Shown: positions 51,158 to 61,068, counted from the first letter of the stretch. The stretch: DNA of 64,000 bases from Streptomyces sedi (GCF_006335015.1 NZ_VDGT01000010.1:167202-231201), one strand, 5' to 3'. The notes: generated by a model from the letters alone, not told the origin. Numbers and translations: made by a program.

Positions 51158-51814
51158 TCAGCCCCGGCGCAACGCGAGGAACGCGCGGGACCCGGCCGTC
51201 CAGTGGGCGACCGGGTCCCAGCCGGCGACCTCCGCGTGGGAGCAGAGCGCCCGGGCGCCGACCACGGCCCAGGGGAACGCGGGGCTGGTGCCGCCCCTGC
51301 CGTTGTCGAGCCAGGCCAGAAAGCGCTCGTCCACCTCGGCGCCGGCCGCCTCCACCAGCAGCAGGCCGCCGGGCGTGGCGAGTTGCCCCAGGCGGCGGAG
51401 CAGCGTCGGCGGGTCGCCGCCGATGCCCACGTTGCCGTCCATCAGCAGCAGGCTGTCCCAGCCGCCCTCGTCGGGGAGCGCGTCGAAGACGGAGGCGTGC
51501 AGCGCGATCCCGCCGTGGTCGCGGGTGTGCCGCACGGCCGCCCACGCGGTGTCGATGCCGAGCGCCCTGGCGGCCCGCCCGGTCAGCGCCGCCACCATGC
51601 GGCCGGGGCCGCAGCCCACGTCGAGCACGGTGCCCACGCAGCGGTCGAGCACGGTGCGGTCGGCGGCGTCGGGGCGGGCGCACCAGCGCTCGACCTCCAG
51701 GCGCAGCCGGTGGCCGTCGGCGCGGCGCAGGAAGAGCGGGCCCCGGCCGGCGCGCAGCGCCAGCGTGTAGGGGTCGGTCGACCAGGCGGTCGTGGTCGCG
51801 GCCGTCGTCGTCAT
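51158..51814 (-). CDS. SAM-dependent methyltransferase, 218 aa
   Basis: A class I methyltransferase fold. Motif I is TVLDVGCGPGRMVAAL, followed by ALGIDTAW (acidic ribose-binding region). DSLLLMDGNVGIGGDPPTLL is motif IV-like and GGLLLVEAAGAEVDERFLAW follows. The substrate is unknown; the neighbours suggest a glycan or lipid intermediate. The ATG overlaps the stop of the DUF2064 gene by four bases, so it is translationally coupled as the last gene of a three-gene operon. Confidence 0.88.
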   Translation of the reverse strand: MTTTAATTTAWSTDPYTLALRAGRGPLFLRRADGHRLRLEVERWCARPDAADRTVLDRCVGTVLDVGCGPGRMVAALTGRAARALGIDTAWAAVRHTRDHGGIALHASVFDALPDEGGWDSLLLMDGNVGIGGDPPTLLRRLGQLATPGGLLLVEAAGAEVDERFLAWLDNGRGGTSPAFPWAVVGARALCSHAEVAGWDPVAHWTAGSRAFLALRRG

Positions 51815-52476
51815 CGGCTCCGGCCCCCCGCCACCGGCCCGGGCGCCAGCCGCGCGTGGGCGGCGGCGAACCGGCCGCCCGGCCGCGCGGCGGCGACCTC
51901 GGCCGCGTCGGCGGCCGTGTCGACGTCGCGCAGCGGCGGCAGGGCGCGCACGTCGAGGCCGGCCTCGCGCAGCCGCCGCCGCTGGAGGCGGCCGGTGTCG
52001 GGCGTCGACATCGGCACGCCGAGCACCAGGTCGGGGCGCGGCTCGGCGAAGCCGAGCGCCCAGAAACCGCCGTCCTCGGCGGGGCCGAACCAGGCACGCC
52101 CCGGCGGCCAGCTGTCGGAGCCGGTGGCCGGGGCCAGCAGCCCCGGGGTCAGCTGCGGTGTGTCCATGCCCACCAACAGGGTGGGCCCGGTACACCCGGC
52201 GAACGCCGCCGCGATCCGTTCGTCGAGGCCGCCGCCGCACTGCGGCACCACCGCGTAGCCGGGCGGCAGCCAGGGCCCGGTGCGGCCCTGGAGCACCAGC
52301 ACCCGGCGGGACGCGGGGACCCGCAGCAGCGTGGCGAGGGTGTCGGCGAGCGCGGCCTCGGCGAGAGCCGCCGCCTCCTCGGGGGTGAACGGCGGCGTCA
52401 GCCGGGTCTTGACCCGCCCGGGGACGGGTTCCTTGGCGATGACCAGCAGCGTGGGGCCGGCCGGCGAAGTGCTCAC
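51811..52476 (-). CDS. DUF2064/TIGR04282 family nucleotide-diphospho-sugar transferase-like protein, 221 aa
   Basis: A GT-A (nucleotidyl/glycosyl transferase) fold: LLVIAKEPVPGRVKTRLTPP is the nucleotide-binding start; TLLVGMDTPQLTPGLL carries the DxD-like site; and WFGPAEDGGFWALGFAEP matches the family signature. TIGR04282 members are named for arsenosugar synthesis in some bacteria; that role is doubtful here. The GTG start has GGGAGG upstream and overlaps the GT2 stop by four bases. Confidence 0.85.
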   Translation of the reverse strand: MSTSPAGPTLLVIAKEPVPGRVKTRLTPPFTPEEAAALAEAALADTLATLLRVPASRRVLVLQGRTGPWLPPGYAVVPQCGGGLDERIAAAFAGCTGPTLLVGMDTPQLTPGLLAPATGSDSWPPGRAWFGPAEDGGFWALGFAEPRPDLVLGVPMSTPDTGRLQRRRLREAGLDVRALPPLRDVDTAADAAEVAAARPGGRFAAAHARLAPGPVAGGRSR

Positions 52477-53138
52477 TTCAGTACCTCCCGCATGTCGTGC
52501 ACGGCGTGCCAGGTCCCGCGCCAGGTGCCGGTCACCTTGGAGGCGCCGACGCGGGGCCGGTAGGGCACCTCGGTCTCCACCACCCGCCAGCCGGCGTCGA
52601 CGGCGCCCACCACCATCTGGAGCGGGTAGCCGCTGCGCCTATCGGTCAGGTCCAGGGCCAGCAGGGGCTCCCTGCGGGCGACCCGCATCGGCCCGAGGTC
52701 GCGCAGGCGCAGCCCGGTGCGGCGGCGCACCAGCCGGGAGAGCGCCTGGTTGCCGACCCTGGCGTGCAGCGGCCAGGCGCCCCGGTCGGTCGGGCGGCGG
52801 CGGGCCAGCACCAGGTCGGCCTCGCCGCGTGCCACCGGGGCGGCGACCCGCGGCAGTTCGCCCGGGTCGAGGGTGGCGTCGCAGTCGCAGAACGCCACCA
52901 GCTCGGCGGTGGCGGCCAGCAGCCCGGCGTGGCAGGCGGCGCCGAAGCCGCGGCGCGGCTCGAACACCACGTGGGCTCCCAGCCGTTCGGCGATCCGCGC
53001 GGAGCCGTCGGTCGAGCCGTTGTCGACCACGACGGCCCGCCAGCCCTCGGGGACCCGGTCGAGGACCCACGGCAGGGCCTCGGCCTCGTTCAGGCAGGGC
53101 AGCACCAGGTCGCCCTGCGGGGATGAATGGTTGGTCAC
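52473..53138 (-). CDS. Family 2 glycosyltransferase, 221 aa
   Basis: GT-A fold: LVLPCLNEAEALPWVL, then VVVDNGSTDGSARIAERLGA with the first Asp, and VAFCDCDATLDPGELPRVAA with the D-x-D motif. PLQMVVGAVDAGWRVVETEV is the typical acceptor side of polyprenol-phosphate or cell-envelope GT2 enzymes. There is no C-terminal membrane pair, so it acts as a cytoplasmic or peripheral enzyme. The GTG sits seven bases past TAGGGT, a possible -10 of a leaderless mRNA. First gene of the three-gene operon. Confidence 0.88.
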   Translation of the reverse strand: MTNHSSPQGDLVLPCLNEAEALPWVLDRVPEGWRAVVVDNGSTDGSARIAERLGAHVVFEPRRGFGAACHAGLLAATAELVAFCDCDATLDPGELPRVAAPVARGEADLVLARRRPTDRGAWPLHARVGNQALSRLVRRRTGLRLRDLGPMRVARREPLLALDLTDRRSGYPLQMVVGAVDAGWRVVETEVPYRPRVGASKVTGTWRGTWHAVHDMREVLK

Positions 53139-53446
53139 CCGGCACACCCTACGAAGACATACGCCGTATACCTGGACAACACCGCTGATAAAACCCGGCG
53201 TTCGATTCCCCGCGTCGCGGTCGGCGCCCTCCGGGCATCCCTCGGCGCGCGGCGGGCGCACGCGTGCCGGGGAGTGTGGCCCGCCGCCCGGGGCGGGTGG
53301 GGGACGCGTGGGCCAACGCGCCGGCCGCGCCACTCGAAGCGGTGGTTTTTCTCCCCCGGAACGACGCCCGGACCGGTGACCGACATGAAAATCCCACCCC
53401 CGCCGGGTGGTTCACGGCCGGCGGGGGTGGGCGGGGAGCTGAGGGC
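53139..53446. other. Gene-free region between GT2 and epimerase genes (308 bases)
   Basis: It holds the GT2 promoter region, which is AT-richer at 53150-53200. An 11-base palindrome ATACG-C-CGTAT lies at 53159-53169, about 20 bases before the GT2 start, and GTATAC overlaps it. The other end carries the epimerase terminator. No gene is seen. Confidence 0.45.
53393..53431 (-). terminator. Terminator of the epimerase gene
   Basis: 13-base arms CCCACCCCCGCCG and CGGCGGGGGTGGG, 13-base loop, 16 bases past the stop. On the transcribed minus strand ATTTTC follows the stem, a short T run rarely seen at this GC content. Confidence 0.85.
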
Positions 53447-54487
53447 TCAGACGGCGCGCAGCGGGGCGTTCGCGAAGCGGGTCACGCCCTCCTCGAACTC
53501 GACCCGGGGCGACCAGTTCAGCTCCTTGTGGAGCCGGGCCGAGGAGGCGGTGATGTGGCGCACGTCCCCCAGCCGGAAGTCGCCGGTGACCTGGGGCGCC
53601 GGGCCGCCGCGCGCCGCCGACAGCGCGGCGGCCAGCTCGCCGACGGTGTGCGGCTGCCCGCTGCCGGTGTTGTAGGCGCGCACGCTGCCGGCGCGCCGGT
53701 CGGCGAGGGCGGCCAGCGCCACCGCGTTGGCCCTGGCGACGTCCGTGACATGGACGAAGTCCCGCCGCTGCGCGCCGTCTTCGAAGACCCGCGGCGGCTC
53801 GCCCGCCTCAAGCGCGGAACGGAAGAACGCCGCGACCCCCGCGTAGGGCGTGTCGCGCGGCATCCGGTCGCCGTAGACGTTGTGGTAGCGCAGCACGGTC
53901 GCCCGCCCGCCGACGTCCCGCGCCCACGCCGACGCCAGGTTCTCCTGGGCCAGCTTGGTGGCGGCGTAGACGCTGCGCGGGTCGACCGGCTCGTCCTCCT
54001 CGACCAGCCCCGGCACCAGCGGCGCGCCGCACTCGGGACACGGCGGCTCGAAGCGCCCCACGTCCAGGTCGGCTACCCGGCGCGGCCCCGGCCTGACCTG
54101 GCCGTGCCGCAGGCAGTCGTAACGGCCCTCGCCGTAGACCACCATCGAGCCGGCCAGCAGCAGGTCGCGCACCCCGGCGTCGACCATCGCCGCCAGCAGC
54201 CCCGCTGTGCCCAGGTCGTTGACGGCGACATACTCGGGCGCGTCCGAGAAGTCCTTGCCGAGACCGACCATGGCGGCCTGGTGGCAGACCGCCTCCATCC
54301 CCGGCAGCGCGCGGGCCAGCGCCTGCGGGTCGCGGATGTCCGCGCGGACCCAGGGGACTTGCTCGAAGGGCTCGCCCGGCACGGGCGGCCGGATGTCGAG
54401 CACCGTCGGCTCGTGGCCGGCGGCCAGCAACTCTTCCACGATGTGCGAGCCGATGAAACCGGCTCCTCCGGTGACCAGTACACGCAT
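53447..54487 (-). CDS. NAD-dependent epimerase/dehydratase with CPECG insert, 346 aa
   Basis: Extended SDR: VLVTGGAGFIGSHIVEELLA binds NAD; the catalytic pair is in VYAATKLAQENLASAWARDV (YxxxK); and RYHNVYGDRM is the typical sugar-epimerase end of the core. An insert between the substrate loop and the catalytic Tyr has CPECGAPLVPG plus an earlier Cys (YDCLRHGQ), a possible single zinc knuckle not expected in this family. Product sugar unknown. TAGCGT ends seven bases before the ATG, so the mRNA may be leaderless. Confidence 0.88.
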   Translation of the reverse strand: MRVLVTGGAGFIGSHIVEELLAAGHEPTVLDIRPPVPGEPFEQVPWVRADIRDPQALARALPGMEAVCHQAAMVGLGKDFSDAPEYVAVNDLGTAGLLAAMVDAGVRDLLLAGSMVVYGEGRYDCLRHGQVRPGPRRVADLDVGRFEPPCPECGAPLVPGLVEEDEPVDPRSVYAATKLAQENLASAWARDVGGRATVLRYHNVYGDRMPRDTPYAGVAAFFRSALEAGEPPRVFEDGAQRRDFVHVTDVARANAVALAALADRRAGSVRAYNTGSGQPHTVGELAAALSAARGGPAPQVTGDFRLGDVRHITASSARLHKELNWSPRVEFEEGVTRFANAPLRAV

Positions 54488-54671
54488 AACGGTCACGCTA
54501 GGCCCTTGTCGGGCGATACCGGCGGATCTCCGCGCACCGCGCGCGAGTCGACCGCCGGCCGGGCGAACTCCCCGGCGCCACGGGCGACTCGACGGCACCG
54601 GCGCGCGGAACGGTCCCGCAGCGCCGGCGCGCGGCGCGGTCCGGCGCGCGCCCGGGGCGCGCGCTCCGCCG

Positions 54672-55889
54672 TCAGCGCTCGGTCAGGTCGACCGCCGGCT
54701 GCTCCCAGGGGACGCTCAGCCAGGGGCTCTCCGGATCGGTCGTCAGGATGCGGAAGACGTCGACCATCTCCGTGTACCAGTCGCCGAACTCCTCGCTGTC
54801 GAAGTGCAGACAGCGCCCCAGCACATAGCCGGCGGCGAACTCGCCCCAGGAGTCGTAGACCTGGCGCGCCCCCTCGCCGGCCCGCAGCACCGCCTGCTCC
54901 GTCTCGTTCAGCTCCGCGAAACGCGCCCCCAGGCCCCAACGCGCCATGCAGGAGGCCCGCCCCATGTCCCAGGCGAGGACGGAACGCACGCAGCCGTCGT
55001 CGGTCAGCAGCCCGTCGGCGCGGAACCGCGACTCGTACCGCAGCACCTGGCCGATCAGCTCGTGGGCCAGCGCGATGTCGGCGTCCAGGTCGAACTCGGG
55101 CGGCCGGCCGGTGCGGTCCACCACCTCGGCGGTGCGGGAGAGCAACACCCGCTCGGCCGCCTCCCGCCAGGCCACCGGGTTCGGCGTCGTCCCGTACTCC
55201 TGCACCATCGCCTGCCGCACCCGCAGCACGAACTCCCAGGCGGGCGAGATCACCTGACCGCCCAGCAGCCGTCGCAGTATCCCCTGCCACTGCGCCCTGC
55301 TCCCCACGCCCCACCAGGAGCGCAGCAGCTCCTTCTCCTCGGTGTAGCCGCCGCCCTGCCAGCCCATGTGGTTCCAGATGGCCGCGTTGTTGACCATCAG
55401 CAGCGCGCCGCAGGCCAGACCGTGTGCCATCGGGCCGCCGCGGTGCCCCGTCCAGAGCGTCTTCAGCTGACGCTCCTCGGCGCCGTGCTTCGCCTGCCGC
55501 TTCCACTTGCGCGGCTCGGCGGGCAGCAGCGTCTCCACCGGGGTGCCGGGGTTGACCGCGAGCCAACGCGCCGGACGCGGCCAGTACTTGGCGAGGTCGG
55601 CCAGCGACGAACGCTCGAAGACCCCGTCGTCGGCGGGCGTCGGCAGCATCCCCCGCGTGAAGACGGGCAGGCACAGCCCCTTGACCTCCGGGTGGTGGAA
55701 CGGGCTGAACCGCAGCCGTCCCGGCACCGCGTCCGCCAGCTCGCGCGACGTGGGCAGAAAGAGGTCGGTGCCCGCCACAACCTCGAAGTACGCCGGCCAG
55801 TCCGCCTGGAGTCCCGCCTGGTAGAGCCGCTCCTCCACGGTGGTCGGCGGCTGCCAGGCTATGTCCTCCGTGGTCCCCTCGATCCCCAT
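54672..55889 (-). CDS. SseB-like plus DUF1266 domain protein, 405 aa
   Basis: Residues about 15-130 resemble SseB N-terminal domains (ADWPAYFEVVAGTDLFLPTS, then LCLPVFTRGMLPTPADDGVF). The second half matches the DUF1266 type: LACGALLMVNNAAIWNHMGW, WGVGSRAQWQGILRRLLGGQ, and AWDMGRASCMARWGLGARFA. No enzyme motif is seen; functions of these domains are unknown. The ATG chosen has TACAGT six bases upstream and no Shine-Dalgarno sequence, again a possible leaderless mRNA. It lies after trpA on the same strand. Confidence 0.8.
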   Translation of the reverse strand: MGIEGTTEDIAWQPPTTVEERLYQAGLQADWPAYFEVVAGTDLFLPTSRELADAVPGRLRFSPFHHPEVKGLCLPVFTRGMLPTPADDGVFERSSLADLAKYWPRPARWLAVNPGTPVETLLPAEPRKWKRQAKHGAEERQLKTLWTGHRGGPMAHGLACGALLMVNNAAIWNHMGWQGGGYTEEKELLRSWWGVGSRAQWQGILRRLLGGQVISPAWEFVLRVRQAMVQEYGTTPNPVAWREAAERVLLSRTAEVVDRTGRPPEFDLDADIALAHELIGQVLRYESRFRADGLLTDDGCVRSVLAWDMGRASCMARWGLGARFAELNETEQAVLRAGEGARQVYDSWGEFAAGYVLGRCLHFDSEEFGDWYTEMVDVFRILTTDPESPWLSVPWEQPAVDLTER

Positions 55890-55941
55890 GGAGCGACTGT
55901 ACCGGTCGGCCCCGACGGAGGGGTTCACGCCACCGCGCGCC

Positions 55942-56774
55942 TCAGCGCCCGGAGCGCACGCCCCGCGCCAACTCGCCGGCCAGGGCGCGCAGTCGTGTCA
56001 GCGCGCCGGCCTCGTCGCCCTCGTGGTCGAGCACCACCTTGACGAAGGCGGATCCGACGATCACCCCGTCCGCGAACCCGGCGACCTGCGCCGCCTGCGC
56101 CTCGCTGGAGACTCCGAGGCCGACGCAGACCGGGAGCTCGGTGGTGGCCCTGGTCCGCTCGACCAGGGTGGCCGCCTGGGCGCTGACGGCCGCCCGGCCG
56201 CCGGTGACGCCCATCAGGGAGGCGGCGTAGACGAAGCCGCTGCCGGCCGCCGTGATGGTGGCCAGCCGCTCGTCCCTGCTGCTCGGCGCGACCACGAACA
56301 CCGTGGCGAGGGCGTGCTGTTCGGCCGCCTTCCGCCAGGCGTCCGACTCCTCGACCGGCAGATCGGGCAGGATGCACCCGGCGCCGCCCGCCTCGGCCAG
56401 CTCCGCGGCGAAACGCTCGGGGCCGTAGCGGTCCACCGGGTTCCAGTAGGTCATCACCAGCACCGGGACACCCGTCGCCGCGTGCACCTCGCGCACCGTG
56501 CGCAGCACGTCGGCGATCCGCACCCCGCCGCGCAGCGCGATGTCGTCGGCGGTCTGGATCACCGGGCCGTCGAGCACCGGGTCGCTGTGCGGCAGCCCGA
56601 TCTCGACGATGTCGCAGCCGCCCTCCACCATGGCGGTCGCGGCGCGCACCGCGCCGTCCACCGTGGGGAAGCCGGCCGGGTAGTAGCCCACCAGCGCGGC
56701 GCGGCCGGCCGCGGCCGTGTCGGCCAGTGTGGCGCTCAGCAGGTCGAGTCGTCCGCCTGCCGCCTGCTGCTCGC

Positions 56775-56778
<4 letters not shown>
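55942..56778 (-). CDS. trpA: Tryptophan synthase alpha chain
   Basis: 278 residues, TIM barrel. The catalytic pair is in MVEGGCDIVEIGLPHSDPVL (Glu, Asp); LVMTYWNPVDRYGPERFAAE and GAGCILPDLPVEESDAW follow. Phosphate is held by the VCVGLGVSSEAQAAQVAGFA and GVIVGSAFVKVVLDHEG loops. It splits indole-3-glycerol phosphate to indole, passed to TrpB. The GTG overlaps the trpB stop by four bases. Confidence 0.97.
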
Positions 56779-58016
<1,238 letters not shown>

Positions 58017-58239
58017 GGGTGGATCTGCCTTCCGGGACAGCGCGCGACCTGGGGAGGCGCGCGAAGCGAGACGGAACGAAAGCGAAAGGGGAACCCCGTG
58101 GCGCGCCCGCGGCGCTCGGCGGGACGCCGGAGCGCGCGGTGGCGCGGGAGGGGGCGCGGGAACGGCGCGGCGCCGTTCAACGGGGCGTGCGCGTCGCGCG
58201 TCCCCCGACGACGGAGGGCGCCCGACGGGCGGGGGCCGG

Positions 58240-58458
58240 TCAGGCCCCGGGGGCGGCCTGCCATCGGCGACCGCTGATCTGACCCGGCTCGCAGCCGATG
58301 TGGTAGCGCACCCGACGGCCGAGCACCCGGCGCGCGGGCCCGCGCGGACCGCGCGGTCGCGCGCCCCTGGCGCCGCGCACCGCTATCCGCCCGACCGCGC
58401 GGTCGCGGCGGTCTCGGGGCGGCGCGGGAACGCGCTCGGCGGAGGGGACGGCGGACAC
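58240..58458 (-). CDS. trpM: TrpM-like (TrpX) small protein
   Basis: 72 residues between trpC and trpB. The C-terminal core RVLGRRVRYHIGCEPGQISG followed by RRWQ corresponds, as far as I recall, to the conserved end of the S. coelicolor TrpM/TrpX protein, which modulates tryptophan synthesis and development. The N-terminal half is basic low complexity (RDRRDRAVGRIAVRGARGAR). The GTG is six bases after the trpC stop, so it is probably coupled to trpC. The sequence is short and composition-biased; position and core are the main support. Confidence 0.7.
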   Translation of the reverse strand: MSAVPSAERVPAPPRDRRDRAVGRIAVRGARGARPRGPRGPARRVLGRRVRYHIGCEPGQISGRRWQAAPGA

Positions 58459-58464
58459 GCTCTC

Positions 58465-59271
58465 TCAGCGCCCCTGCCGCAGGGCGGGGTGGGCACCGGC
58501 GGCGACCAGGTCGGCGACCGCCGTGCGCGGGTCGCGGCCGGTCACCAGGGACTCGCCGACCAGCACGGCGTCGGCGCCCTCGTTGGCGTAGGCGATCAGG
58601 TCGTGCGGACCGCGCACCCCGGACTCGGCGACCCGGACGATCCCCTCGGGGATCTCGGGCGCCACCCGCTCGAAGGTCGACCTGTCGACCTGGAGGGTGC
58701 GCAGGTCCCGCGCGTTCACCCCGATGATCCGGGCGCCGGCGTCCACCGCGCGCTCCAGCTCGTCCTCGTCGTGCACCTCGACCAGGGGCGTCAGGCCGAT
58801 CGACTCGGCGCGCTCCACGAGCGAGACCAACGCCGGCTGGTCCAGCGCGGCGACGATCAGCAGCACCAGGTCGGCGCCGTGCGCGCGGGCCTCCCACAGC
58901 TGGTAGGAGGTGACGACGAAGTCCTTGCGCAGCACCGGGATGTCCACCCGGGCGCGCACCTCGGCGAGGTCGGCGAGCGAGCCGCCGAAGCGGCGGCGCT
59001 CGGTCAGCACGGAGATGGCGGCGGCGCCGCCCGCCTCGTAGTCGGCGGCGAGGCCGGCCGGGTCGGCGATCGCGGCCAGCGCGCCCTTGGAGGGGCTGGA
59101 GCGCTTGACCTCGCAGATGACGGTGACGCTGTCCCCCTTGAGGGCGGCCACCCCGTCCTTCGCCGGGGGGGCCTCGGCTGCGCGCTCCTTGAGCTGGTCA
59201 AGGGAGACCTGCGCCTGCCGCTCTGCGAGGTCGGCGCGGACTCCCTCGATGATCTCGTCGAGCACACTCAC
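58465..59271 (-). CDS. trpC: Indole-3-glycerol phosphate synthase
   Basis: 268 residues, TIM barrel. ICEVKRSSPSKGALA carries the catalytic Lys and the phosphate-side loop. AISVLTERRRFGGSLADLAE, VLRKDFVVTSYQLWEARAHG and ARIIGVNARDLRTLQVDRS follow. ADAVLVGESLVTGRDPRTAV closes the barrel. It makes indole-3-glycerol phosphate from CdRP. The GTG has GGAAGGGG upstream. First gene of the cluster trpC, trpM, trpB, trpA. Confidence 0.97.
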   Translation of the reverse strand: MSVLDEIIEGVRADLAERQAQVSLDQLKERAAEAPPAKDGVAALKGDSVTVICEVKRSSPSKGALAAIADPAGLAADYEAGGAAAISVLTERRRFGGSLADLAEVRARVDIPVLRKDFVVTSYQLWEARAHGADLVLLIVAALDQPALVSLVERAESIGLTPLVEVHDEDELERAVDAGARIIGVNARDLRTLQVDRSTFERVAPEIPEGIVRVAESGVRGPHDLIAYANEGADAVLVGESLVTGRDPRTAVADLVAAGAHPALRQGR

Positions 59272-59294
59272 GCGACCGGCCCCTTCCTGTCGGT

Positions 59295-59322
59295 GTGGGG
59301 AGAGCAATCCCCACCGATAGTA
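59295..59322 (-). promoter_or_regulatory. Putative trpC promoter with overlapping inverted repeat
   Basis: TACTAT (59317-59322, minus strand) is a fair -10 with no clear -35. GTGGGGA-N6-TCCCCAC (59295-59301, 59308-59314) lies just downstream, across the probable start of transcription. It could be an operator or a 5' hairpin of the trp mRNA. Confidence 0.45.
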
Positions 59323-59559
59323 TCCGCCCCCCGCCGCCCCCTCACCACCCGCCCACGCAGAACGCAGGGACCTGCATCCACCTCACGAACTCCCTGGTCA
59401 GAGCGGTATGCGCGGCTGCTTCCCACCGGTGCCCACGGCGGTCGCCGGCGGCGGTGGTCCCTGTCGGCGTCCCTGTCGGCCGGGGTGGGTCGCCGCCCTC
59501 GCCCCCGCGTGGTCCCCGCGCCGAGAACGCGCCCCGTACCCCGCGGCAGCCGCCACCCG

Positions 59560-59973
59560 CTACCCGCCCGGTGTGAGGAACGCGCCGGGCGGGGCGTTGC
59601 GCAGCAGCGTGAACGCCGTCACCAGGGCGAGCGCGCCCCACCCCGCCGACGCGGGGAGGGCCACCCGCCGCGAGATCCCGGCCAACGCCGCGACCAGCCA
59701 GCCCAGCAGCCCGAGCCCCACGAGCACCGCCGCCGCGACCACCAGCGCGTTGGCGTGCCACGCCACCGACCACTCCGCGTGCGCCAGCGCGTGCACCGCC
59801 CGCAGCCCGCCGCACCCCGGGCAGTGCAGGCCGAACCCGGTCAGCAGCGGGCAGGGCGGGAAACTCCCCGCCCGCGTCGGGTCCCTGAGCACCACGCAAC
59901 TGACCGCCGCGCCCAGCAGGGCGACGGCGGCCAGTGGTGCTCTCGCGTCGAGAAGTCGCTGTCGTTGCCGCAT
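59560..59973 (-). CDS. DUF2752 family small membrane protein, 137 aa
   Basis: Three to four hydrophobic segments and the family motif GLHCPGCGGLRAVHALAHAE, with CPGCGG ahead of a membrane helix. The C-terminal half is two further helices. DUF2752 proteins are common near envelope genes; their role is unknown. There is no signal peptide other than the first helix. It lies upstream of trpC on the same strand; the gap of 288 bases holds the trpC promoter region. Confidence 0.85.
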   Translation of the reverse strand: MRQRQRLLDARAPLAAVALLGAAVSCVVLRDPTRAGSFPPCPLLTGFGLHCPGCGGLRAVHALAHAEWSVAWHANALVVAAAVLVGLGLLGWLVAALAGISRRVALPASAGWGALALVTAFTLLRNAPPGAFLTPGG

Positions 59974-60036
59974 GTGACCAGTCTCACCACCGCCGCGACA
60001 CCGCGCGTGCGGAAGTGGGCCGGTCGGCGGCCCCGC

Positions 60037-60315
60037 TCAGCCGGCGGCGGCCGGCGTCGCCGGCTCGACGGCCGGCGCGGGCTCAGCCGCGACGGCCGGC
60101 TTCGCGACCCGCGCCGGGGCCGGCTGCTGGCCGAGGCCCATGGCCCGCATCACGAGGCCGACCACGGCGGCGAGCACCAGCACGACACCGCTGGCCGCGA
60201 CGCCCCACGGCTGGGCGACGACGGTGAAGTAGCTGCCGAGGCAGAACCCGATGAAGGCGATGGTCACCGCCGTCCAGGCGGCAGGGGTGTGTCCGTGGTC
60301 GTGCTGACCCGACAT
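60037..60315 (-). CDS. HGxxPAAW family small membrane protein, 92 aa
   Basis: The N-terminal motif HDHGHTPAAWTAVTIAFIGF defines the actinobacterial HGxxPAAW family. Two membrane helices (about 13-32 and 38-57) and an Ala/Pro-rich tail follow. Function unknown; it is usually found next to trp genes in Streptomyces, as here. The ATG has GGAGGAG upstream. Confidence 0.88.
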   Translation of the reverse strand: MSGQHDHGHTPAAWTAVTIAFIGFCLGSYFTVVAQPWGVAASGVVLVLAAVVGLVMRAMGLGQQPAPARVAKPAVAAEPAPAVEPATPAAAG

Positions 60316-60453
60316 GTGCGCTCCTCCGGAAAGAAAAGGTGCCGGGCGCTCACGTCCCGCGCCCCCCACCATTGTGGCAGGCCGTTCCCGGCGTGACGGG
60401 TGGGGTGCGTCACCCCGTGCCCCGGGGCCGGAACGCCGGGCGGCGCCGGCCGT

Positions 60454-61068
60454 TCAGGTGGGGTCCTCGCCCCGGTCCAGCGCCCGCCAGATGTCCTCGG
60501 GCCGCTCGGGGTCCTCGCCGCCGCGACCGCCGCGCCGGCCTCGTGCCTCACGGCCGCCGCGCTCGTAGCGGCTGGACATGGCCGGCCACTGCCGGCCGTA
60601 GCTCAGCGCCAACAGGCCGGCGCAGAGCAGCAGCAGTCCGCCCAGCGCGGAGAACCAGGGCCAGCCGGTGTGGCTCACGGAGGTCACCGCCACGTCCGAG
60701 ACGCCCATCGCCTCGACCGCCGCGCGGTCCAGCGCCTCCGAGTCGCCGTAGCCCAGCAGCGCGGCGGCGATCGACCCGGCGCCGCTGAGCGCCAGCACGG
60801 AGGCCACCACGTAACGGCCGGTGCCGCGCACCGCGAAGACCGCGACCAGCGCGGCGAGGCCGACCAGCGCCAACGCGCTAGGCAGCCCCGAGACCGCGCT
60901 TCCGCTGGCCGTCACCGGCAGCTCGGCGCCGCCTCCCTGGGCATCCCCCTCGCCCCAGGTCTGGCCGGCGGAGACCAGCACGACGGCTGCCCCGGACGCG
61001 CCGCTCAGCAGCGCCGCGCCGAGTGCGCGGCGCGACACCCTGGCGCTGTCGGACGGGTTTCGGCTCAC
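60454..61068 (-). CDS. Trp-associated membrane protein (TIGR02234 type), 204 aa
   Basis: Four membrane helices with the conserved region VLVSAGQTWGEGD and SVSHTGWPWFSALGGLLLL, typical of the Trp biosynthesis-associated membrane protein family found after trpE in actinobacteria. A basic Arg/Gly cytoplasmic tail follows. Its GTG overlaps the trpE stop by four bases, so it is coupled to trpE. Its role in tryptophan metabolism is unknown. Confidence 0.87.
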   Translation of the reverse strand: MSRNPSDSARVSRRALGAALLSGASGAAVVLVSAGQTWGEGDAQGGGAELPVTASGSAVSGLPSALALVGLAALVAVFAVRGTGRYVVASVLALSGAGSIAAALLGYGDSEALDRAAVEAMGVSDVAVTSVSHTGWPWFSALGGLLLLCAGLLALSYGRQWPAMSSRYERGGREARGRRGGRGGEDPERPEDIWRALDRGEDPT

